Origin: an uncultured Geobacteraceae bacterium
Lineage (GTDB): Bacteria > Desulfobacterota > Desulfuromonadia > Geobacterales > Pseudopelobacteraceae
Length of the DNA stretch: 11,191 bases
Reading direction: 5' to 3'
Assembly: GCA_903879825.1 (NCBI GenBank)
Contig: CAIRND010000675.1
Coordinates: 1 to 11,191 of the forward strand
Part shown: one piece after another, positions 6,618-11,191 of the stretch
How the letters are laid out: every line of letters starts with the position of its first letter
How positions within the stretch are numbered: the first letter of the stretch is position 1
The notes under the pieces: generated by a model
Database searches by the model: none
What the model was told of the DNA's origin: nothing
What the model saw: the letters and a program-made list of their open reading frames with translations, nothing else
Program-made: the position numbers and the translations under genes

Positions 6618-8726
6618 CTATTTGCTGTTACCTCTTAACTCCTTTAACAACTCTAACACGCCATCTATCTTTCCCTCACGACCCGCCTGTTCAAGAGCAG
6701 TCCCGACCCGTTCGGCATCAGGTAGTCCGAGTGACATCCCCAACCCTTTGATACGATGGCCTTCTTCCCTGATTGTTTTGGTATCAGAACAGAGGAGCGC
6801 TGCTTCAATAGTTGCAGATGAAGCAGCTATTCTGGTCCGTGCCGCCTCACGCAAATGCCCAAACTGAAGTTCAAGTTCTGTCCGTTCTGCCAGTTGATCA
6901 CTTTTACATGCCCCATTCTCATTTATATTCATCACCGATACTGACATCTCACGCAGCAGGCTTGCAGTATCAAAGGGGCGCGGCAGATAGCTGTCACATC
7001 CTGCTTCCAGAGCAGAACGCCGGTCTTCCGGAAAGGCATTAGCGGATATGGCAATAATCAGTAACGGTAATCCGTCAATCTCACGTTCTTCAGCCCGTAT
7101 CGTGCGAACCAGCGTAAGACCATCCATACCAGCCATGCGTAAGTCGGTGAGCAGCACGTCATAATGCCGGGTATGCAATAGCTCCAAAGCAGCATAACCG
7201 CTTCCCACAGTTGTCAGAACAATTGGCGTACCAGACAGCAGTAACCTGAGCAGGATCAGGTTTTCCGGAAGATCATCAACAGCAAGTACTTGCAGCGGAT
7301 GGGTAATATGAAACGGCTCCAGCGGGCACGGATCGACTATATAGCCGATTGTGTCCGCTTCCAGACAGGGCAGAGCCAGAGTAAAACAGCTGCCCGTACC
7401 GTGTGTACTTTCTACAGATAACCAGCCACCCATAGCCTCAGCAAGTTGACGGGAAATCGGCAGCCCGAGTCCTGTACCTCCACCGGTTGACATGGTAACA
7501 AAAGGTTCAAAGATGGTTTTAAGATGTTCCGGCTTGATTCCGCAACCGGTATCAGTAACCGAAAAGAGAATCTCGTCGCCACGGCGTGATACAGAGGTAA
7601 AGATAGTCCCCTCTGATGTTGACTTGATGGCATTATGTAACATGTTGACAAGAATCTGGATTATGCGTTGCCGATCGCCAACAAGTATTGCCGGCAGGTC
7701 AGCACTGCGTTCAGACACAAGTATCAAATTTTTGGCAGCAATCTGGGGTTGTATCACATTCCTTATCTCATTAAGCATCTCTGGCAGGCTAAAGCTCAAT
7801 GATTCGAGACGGATTGTTCCGGATTCTATTCTGGTAAGGTCTAGCAGGTCATCAATATGGCGGAGAATCTGGCCGGTTGATTGCCTGAGTAATGGTATCA
7901 GTTGCTCTTGCATCGGGAAATCAGCCTGCCTCGCCAATATTTCGCCAATACCGGATATAGTGGCCAGTGGAGTACGCATTTCATGGCTTACCATTCCCAA
8001 AAAGGAACTCTTTGCCCTGCTTGCTCCTTCCGCCGCGTGCTGTGCTTCCCGCAGTTCAACCTCTACCCTGTCACTGGTCAGAGACAGGAAACTGTACGCA
8101 ATCACCAGCTCGACAATAAGCCCATACAAGAGAGTCCAAAGCAGCAATACATCCTGAGCCATGATCAAAATCATATCAACGGAACGGGATATCGTGATGA
8201 AATGCCAGGCACGCAGCATGATCAGGGCAACCAGCGGCACCATAGAAATTGAGAATATCCATTGCATGGAGTGGCTGCGCGGCTTGGTGTAGAGAAGTGG
8301 CTCAATAATGTTACGAGCAAACAGCACAGCCAGCACTACATTAAAGACAGCTGATCGCCTGGCAATATCGTCAAATATGTACAAAAAATAAACCTGATTG
8401 ACCAGACAGGCCAGCACCAGCAGAAAATTAAGTGGAGTTCCCCACCACCTCATACGGATGCCGTAAAAACGCCTGATTCCTTCGTACATTAGCAAAGGAT
8501 GCAACAGGATTAAGCTGATCCCGATAATCTTGGAAATGAATAGTGGCTGTAGGTTAAAAAACAGCAGCACACAGGTCGAACCGACCGTCCAGCTAAAAAT
8601 GGCGGCAATCCATGTTCCAAATCCGTCATAGGTGGTTCGAGTGCGCCAAGTATGAAAAAGTATCAGCGTCAAGACAAAGTCTATAAAAGTACTTATGATA
8701 ACAATGGTAGGAGTGTCTAGTTTCAT
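6618..8726 (-). CDS. Membrane hybrid histidine kinase (7TM-HisKA-HATPase-REC-Hpt)
   Basis: 702 residues. About seven hydrophobic segments fill residues 8-215, a sensor I cannot assign to a named class. A short linker/coiled region (about 215-240) leads to HisKA with S-H-E-M-R-T-P (phosphoacceptor His248). The ATPase domain follows, with N box around Asn361/Asn365, D-T-G-C-G-I (392-397), F-E-P-F and G-G-G-T-G-L-G-L (415-422). The receiver (about 477-595) has D484-D485 and phosphoacceptor D528, but the usual Pro after R-M is Ala532 and the conserved Lys is replaced by Arg (L-P-R-P-F, Arg583). The C-terminal Hpt has H-R-I-K-G-L-G with His657. This is the layout of phosphorelay kinases of the BarA/GacS type, expected to feed a separate regulator; two NarL-type regulators lie nearby. 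Start: GGAG lies only 2 nt before the ATG, an unusually tight spacing, but an in-frame stop 10 nt upstream excludes any extension. Confidence 0.93.
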   Translation of the reverse strand: MKLDTPTIVIISTFIDFVLTLILFHTWRTRTTYDGFGTWIAAIFSWTVGSTCVLLFFNLQPLFISKIIGISLILLHPLLMYEGIRRFYGIRMRWWGTPLNFLLVLACLVNQVYFLYIFDDIARRSAVFNVVLAVLFARNIIEPLLYTKPRSHSMQWIFSISMVPLVALIMLRAWHFITISRSVDMILIMAQDVLLLWTLLYGLIVELVIAYSFLSLTSDRVEVELREAQHAAEGASRAKSSFLGMVSHEMRTPLATISGIGEILARQADFPMQEQLIPLLRQSTGQILRHIDDLLDLTRIESGTIRLESLSFSLPEMLNEIRNVIQPQIAAKNLILVSERSADLPAILVGDRQRIIQILVNMLHNAIKSTSEGTIFTSVSRRGDEILFSVTDTGCGIKPEHLKTIFEPFVTMSTGGGTGLGLPISRQLAEAMGGWLSVESTHGTGSCFTLALPCLEADTIGYIVDPCPLEPFHITHPLQVLAVDDLPENLILLRLLLSGTPIVLTTVGSGYAALELLHTRHYDVLLTDLRMAGMDGLTLVRTIRAEEREIDGLPLLIIAISANAFPEDRRSALEAGCDSYLPRPFDTASLLREMSVSVMNINENGACKSDQLAERTELELQFGHLREAARTRIAASSATIEAALLCSDTKTIREEGHRIKGLGMSLGLPDAERVGTALEQAGREGKIDGVLELLKELRGNSK

Positions 8727-8877
8727 ATCTCCATCTTAGCAAATATATTATAGCCAAAGCAAGTGACACCGGACTGAAAAAAAATCCTCGTACCGCGATT
8801 TCAAATAAAATCTCGACACGAGGATCGGGGTGATACAAAGTTCATCTGATTCCTTGACGGGAACAAGATACTACAGT
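8727..8877. other. Spacer between sapC-family gene and kinase
   Basis: This 151-bp gap holds the sapC-family terminator (8777-8825) and, after it, about 50 bp in which the kinase promoter must lie. That stretch is AT-rich on the leftward strand (TATAATATATTT around 8742-8753) and could supply a -10 region, but I see no clear -35. No coding frame is evident. Confidence 0.4.
8777..8825 (-). terminator. Strong intrinsic terminator of the sapC-family gene
   Basis: On the leftward strand, ATCCTCGT (8825-8818) pairs perfectly with ACGAGGAT (8791-8784). An inner stem of GATTT/AAATC type extends it, and the hairpin is followed directly by eight T residues (8784-8777). It starts about 50 bp after the stop codon of the SapC-family gene and insulates that transcript from the kinase gene. 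Confidence 0.88.
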
Positions 8878-9666
8878 TTATTTTTTGTCCTTTCCTGCTT
8901 TGACAACTTCAGGAGCTTCGGTTGTCACTTCGCCAAACTGCTGTCCAAGATCCTTGGCGCTGATCACTTTCTTCTCTTTGAAATTTAACAGCCGCTCGAT
9001 TTGCGAAATGGAACTCAGATGTGAATAGACTACCGGAATGTACCTTTTGGCATGCATTTCCAGGAAAGTATCATTTGATAGTGCGTTAAGACGCTCTTCA
9101 TTGATAATATAGGCGCCGGTGATATTTCTCAGTTCGTTGCCCAGTCTCACTTTCATATTGAGAGGAGTAAACATATTTTTCTCCGCAAGATAGCTGCAGA
9201 AATCTTCAGTAAATTTATCCATTTGCTGCAGTTCAGCCAGGTATCGTTTGACACGTTCCATCAGTTCTGCCGGTTCACCATTCTCATTAAACAGGTCCTG
9301 ACCCTCTTCAGTATTAAAAAGGTCGCTCCCCTCATCTATGCACACCATGAAGCGCCCTTCTTCTCCTGTTTTTGCGAGCGCAAAGGGGTAGCGGCGAATA
9401 ATGGCGGGTATATAGGATGCCTGCCATTTTTCATCCTGTACAAACAGATTTTCCCCTTCTTCAAGTCCGAGCAGCACTACTGGCTTAAACTGATCTTTCG
9501 TTTTATCTTCAATGAAAACGATCGGATAAATTGAGGCAGCTCGCGAAAATTCGTGAACCATAATCGAAGCCATGTTGACGTTTTTTGCGTAATCAAAATT
9601 CTGAATAGTTTTTACTTTGCTTTTTCCATGTTTCTCGATAGTGATCGGAACGACTGACTTAAACAT
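8878..9666 (-). CDS. SapC-family protein
   Basis: 262 residues, the usual length of the SapC family (first named in the Campylobacter fetus surface-layer locus, where it sits beside the type I secretion genes sapDEF; its biochemical role is unknown). Family hallmarks visible in order: A-S-I-M-V-H-E-F (33-40), Y-P-I-V-F (47-51), G-E-N-L-F-V (71-76), W-Q-A-S-Y-I-P-A-I-I-R-R-Y-P-F (81-95), then L-N-A-L-S (193-197) and a C-terminal Y-S-H-L-S-S-I-S-Q-I-x-R-L (214-226). No signal peptide or membrane segment, so it is probably cytoplasmic. The start is secure: AAGGAG at 9675-9680, 8 nt upstream. It is a single-gene unit with its own terminator, divergent from a NarL-type regulator and sharing an operator-rich gap with it. 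Family assignment is strong; a link to export of the LEPR-XLL protein is inference. Confidence 0.9.
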   Translation of the reverse strand: MFKSVVPITIEKHGKSKVKTIQNFDYAKNVNMASIMVHEFSRAASIYPIVFIEDKTKDQFKPVVLLGLEEGENLFVQDEKWQASYIPAIIRRYPFALAKTGEEGRFMVCIDEGSDLFNTEEGQDLFNENGEPAELMERVKRYLAELQQMDKFTEDFCSYLAEKNMFTPLNMKVRLGNELRNITGAYIINEERLNALSNDTFLEMHAKRYIPVVYSHLSSISQIERLLNFKEKKVISAKDLGQQFGEVTTEAPEVVKAGKDKK

Positions 9667-9810
9667 AATAAAATCTCCTTTTAAATAATTATTAGCCCCG
9701 AAGGTGATTGTTTATTAGCACAACCCTTTCAAAAGTGACAATACGTAGAATTACTGAATTTGCAGTAAAACATGGCTTTTACACGGTAATAATCATTAAA
9801 AATACCAATT

Positions 9811-9826
9811 TACGTAATATTACGTA
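9811..9826. promoter_or_regulatory. Perfect 16-bp palindrome, candidate operator
   Basis: TACGTAATATTACGTA equals its own reverse complement. It consists of two TACGTA half-sites spaced one helical turn (10 bp) apart, as expected for a dimeric or tandem-dimer NarL/LuxR-type regulator. It sits about 40-50 bp upstream of a candidate -10 at 9864-9869, a usual activator position for the adjacent regulator gene, so autoregulation is plausible (inference). Confidence 0.6.
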
Positions 9827-9863
9827 GCCCTTTTCCATACATTCGGATTGCCAATATAGTGTT

Positions 9864-9869
9864 TACAAT
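9864..9869 (+). promoter_or_regulatory. Candidate -10 box for the second response regulator
   Basis: TACAAT matches the sigma-70 -10 consensus at five of six bases and lies about 45 bp before the start codon. No good -35 is found 16-18 bp upstream, which fits a promoter that needs an activator bound at the palindrome just upstream. Confidence 0.35.
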
Positions 9870-9914
9870 GGTACTTAATCCACACGTACATTCACTTCAA
9901 TTTCGGAGACTGGA

Positions 9915-10541
9915 ATGATTTCTGTAGTTATAGCGGACGATCATGACATATATCGGCACGGACTCTCGATGTTGCTGCATGACGACGAACGGTTCACTCT
10001 GGTTGGTGAAGCAAAGGATGGTGATGAAGCTCTTGCTCTCATACACTTGCACAAACCAGATGTTGTCGTACTCGATCTTTCAAAGGCGGGTATGAGCGGA
10101 ATAGAAATCACAGCACAACTGAATGCGGAAAAGGTCACCACCAGCAGCATCATTCTCACTATGACTGATGACGCCAACTCCGCCAGACGTTCGATGGATG
10201 CGGGTGCCAAAGGCGTTGTACACAAAGAATCAGCCTATGCAGAGCTTGCTAATGCTATCGAATTTGTCTCTTCGGGGCGTATTTATTCTGGAATGTTTCA
10301 AAAGGCCGGAGATACGTATGCACACCACAGCCTGGATTTGCTTTCAAAGCGGGAGCTCGATATTTTGAAATGTGTCAGCCAGGGAATGACGAGTAAGCAG
10401 GTTGGCGACAAACTTTGTATCAGTCCCCGGACGGTTGATACTCATCGTATGCGCATCATGCAAAAACTTGATATTCACAACGGTTCAGGGCTGACTAAAT
10501 TTGCTCTTGAAAGCGGATTGGTGTCTGCGTTATCTGGTTAA
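9915..10541 (+). CDS. NarL/FixJ-type response regulator, unusual receiver loop
   Basis: 208 residues. The receiver domain (about 2-120) has D8-D9, phosphoacceptor D54 in V-V-V-L-D-L, Thr82/Thr84 and Lys104. The loop after the phosphoacceptor reads D-L-S-K-A-G-M-S-G instead of the usual M-P-G-M-x-G, so the conserved Pro is replaced by Ala. The LuxR/GerE helix-turn-helix (about 141-188) contains L-S-K-R-E-L-D-I-L and S-P-R-T-V-D-T-H. GGAG at 9905-9908, 6 nt upstream, supports the start. The key phosphorylation residues are present, so it should still be phosphorylatable. It is divergent from the SapC-family gene and probably controls it and itself through the ACGTA boxes between them (inference). 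No kinase is directly adjacent; the hybrid kinase at 6618-8726 is the nearest candidate donor. It is only moderately similar by eye to the regulator at 5940-6593 and not a recent copy of it. Confidence 0.92.
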   Translation: MISVVIADDHDIYRHGLSMLLHDDERFTLVGEAKDGDEALALIHLHKPDVVVLDLSKAGMSGIEITAQLNAEKVTTSSIILTMTDDANSARRSMDAGAKGVVHKESAYAELANAIEFVSSGRIYSGMFQKAGDTYAHHSLDLLSKRELDILKCVSQGMTSKQVGDKLCISPRTVDTHRMRIMQKLDIHNGSGLTKFALESGLVSALSG

Positions 10542-11002
10542 TTTTCGCGTTACCATTATAGAACGATCTTCCAGACAATAATTTGTAGTGTCAACGACTG
10601 CGGCCTTAGTAATTCTGATCCACCTGAATATCACTACAATAAACTAGCATTAGAAATAATCGGACCTTCGCAAGATTTTCAATAAACTAACAACTTTCAC
10701 CGTATTTAGCTGGACTTTAACGGACTTTGCTCGACGGGTTAGATGCATAATGTTACTAGATATTATTGGGTTACGACTAGCAGACAGGGACTATTACGTT
10801 GCATTCGGATCCCTACTTCGCCATAAAATACATTTGGTTACAGCGATCAGCTGTAGCCTTTTTGTTGTGCGCCAGGCACGGCGCGTGGCGCGTAAGCACC
10901 ATCCGATTAACTGTGGTGGTTTATTGGTGACTTGGAAAATCCATTTGGCAGAAAGAGCCCACATGAAAAGGGCTGTAGGTAATCAGTATCGGAGCAGAGA
11001 AT
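10542..11002. other. 461-bp apparently non-coding region
   Basis: This gap lies between two rightward genes. It holds an 8-bp perfect inverted repeat (TTGTAGTG at 10583-10590, CACTACAA at 10632-10639), a terminator-like hairpin at 10837-10863 and a GC-rich inverted repeat (GCGCCA at 10869-10874, TGGCGC at 10886-10891). A frame at 10750-11010 gives no recognisable protein and spans both of the last two hairpins, so I treat it as non-coding. The left half is AT-rich without clear signals. Confidence 0.5.
10837..10863 (+). terminator. Candidate intrinsic terminator
   Basis: GTTACAGC (10837-10844) pairs with GCTGTAGC (10850-10857) as an 8-bp stem with one G-T wobble and a five-base loop, followed by CTTTTTG. 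It lies about 300 bp after the second regulator's stop, far for a simple gene end, so it may instead end an RNA made in the gap or insulate the downstream lipoprotein gene. Confidence 0.5.
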
Positions 11003-11191
11003 ATGAATAGATTATTGATTCTGTTATGTCTTGTTGCAACAGTTTCCGGGTGTGCCTCCAAGGACTGGCGAACCGCAAGCCGCGAATCAGCGGGAATCGC
11101 TCCTGACCCTGCAGTAACAAAAGAAGCGGTAGTGCAAGCCTATGCAGCTCCCACGTGGGGATGGCGTGGCTGGTTCGCTGTACATACCTGG
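11003..11191 (+). CDS. DUF3750-type lipoprotein, 5' end only (partial)
   Basis: 63 codons to the window edge with no stop. GGAG at 10991-10994 lies 8 nt before the ATG. A short hydrophobic stretch ends in the lipobox V-S-G-C, giving lipidated Cys17 followed by A-S, which suggests outer-membrane sorting. The mature start D-W-R-T-A-S-R-E-S-A-G-I-A-P-D-P and the later W-G-W-R-G-W-F-A-V-H-T-W resemble the N-terminus of DUF3750 proteins as I recall them, a family of unknown function. The family call is from memory of its pattern; membrane anchoring is well supported by the sequence. It has no evident functional link to the genes to its left. Confidence 0.75.
   Translation, partial: MNRLLILLCLVATVSGCASKDWRTASRESAGIAPDPAVTKEAVVQAYAAPTWGWRGWFAVHTW

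Larger units (their letters stand above)
9667..9914. promoter_or_regulatory. Divergent sapC/regulator control region with four ACGTA boxes
   Basis: This 248-bp AT-rich gap serves the leftward sapC-family gene and the rightward response regulator. ACGTA occurs at 9743-9747, 9812-9816, 9822-9826 and 9884-9888; the middle two form a perfect palindrome. A separate inverted repeat, TTACTG (9751-9756) and CAGTAA (9763-9768), lies beside the first box. On the leftward strand TTGTCA, 18 bp, then TAATAA is a possible weak promoter for the sapC-family gene. Box positions are exact; their regulatory role is inferred. Confidence 0.55.

Noticed and set aside
7492..8157. 221-codon plus-strand frame opposite the kinase gene
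   Set aside because: It is antisense to the HisKA/HATPase coding region, whose motifs are intact, and its product has no recognisable domain.
8724..8735. Tiny frame ATG GAG ATA TGA overlapping the kinase start
   Set aside because: Three codons with no ribosome site of its own; probably a by-product of the tight GGAG-ATG spacing.
10738..10746. GTTAGATGC, which fits the 3' core of integron attC sites (GTTRRRY)
   Set aside because: No complementary RYYYAAC partner or attC-like folded stem was found upstream, and no integrase or cassette array is present.
10750..11010. 86-codon plus-strand frame before the final lipoprotein
   Set aside because: It has no convincing ribosome site or family pattern, spans a terminator-like hairpin and a GC-rich inverted repeat, and overlaps the start of the well-supported lipoprotein gene.

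Overview
The window looks like a chromosomal segment of a Gram-negative bacterium. It carries two outer-membrane-type lipoproteins with clear lipoboxes, a SapC-family protein, a hybrid histidine kinase with a C-terminal Hpt domain, two NarL/FixJ-type response regulators and a very large LEPR-XLL repeat protein. Base composition is middling. A Desulfuromonadota (Geobacter-like) or gammaproteobacterial host would fit, but nothing here fixes the taxon and no rRNA or tRNA was seen.

Left (1-5648, leftward): the largest gene is an open frame from 4341 that runs off the left edge without a stop (1447 codons visible). It begins with a basic N-terminus and the motif LEPRVLLSADP, followed by a glycine/serine-rich beta region and then tandem repeats of about 166-169 residues. 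A secreted lipoprotein of about 409 residues lies 77 bp upstream in the same direction, so the two probably form an operon.

Middle (5649-8726): a 291-bp divergent regulatory region leads rightward to the first NarL-type regulator (5940-6593). It runs tail-to-tail, with a 24-bp gap, into a leftward membrane hybrid kinase (HisKA-HATPase-REC-Hpt).

Right (8727-11191): a leftward SapC-family gene ends in a strong intrinsic terminator that separates it from the kinase. Divergent from it is a second NarL-type regulator. Their shared 248-bp gap holds a perfect 16-bp palindrome made of two TACGTA boxes, plus further ACGTA boxes. The same ACGTA pentamer recurs three times in the other divergent gap. 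After 461 bp of apparently non-coding DNA the window ends inside a DUF3750-type lipoprotein.

Working model (inference): the kinase, acting through its REC and Hpt domains, phosphorylates one or both NarL-type regulators. These bind ACGTA-type sites in the two divergent gaps and control the lipoprotein/LEPR-XLL operon on one side and sapC on the other. SapC genes are known beside S-layer type I secretion genes in Campylobacter fetus, so the cluster may be a regulated surface-protein system whose secretion apparatus, if adjacent, lies outside the window.
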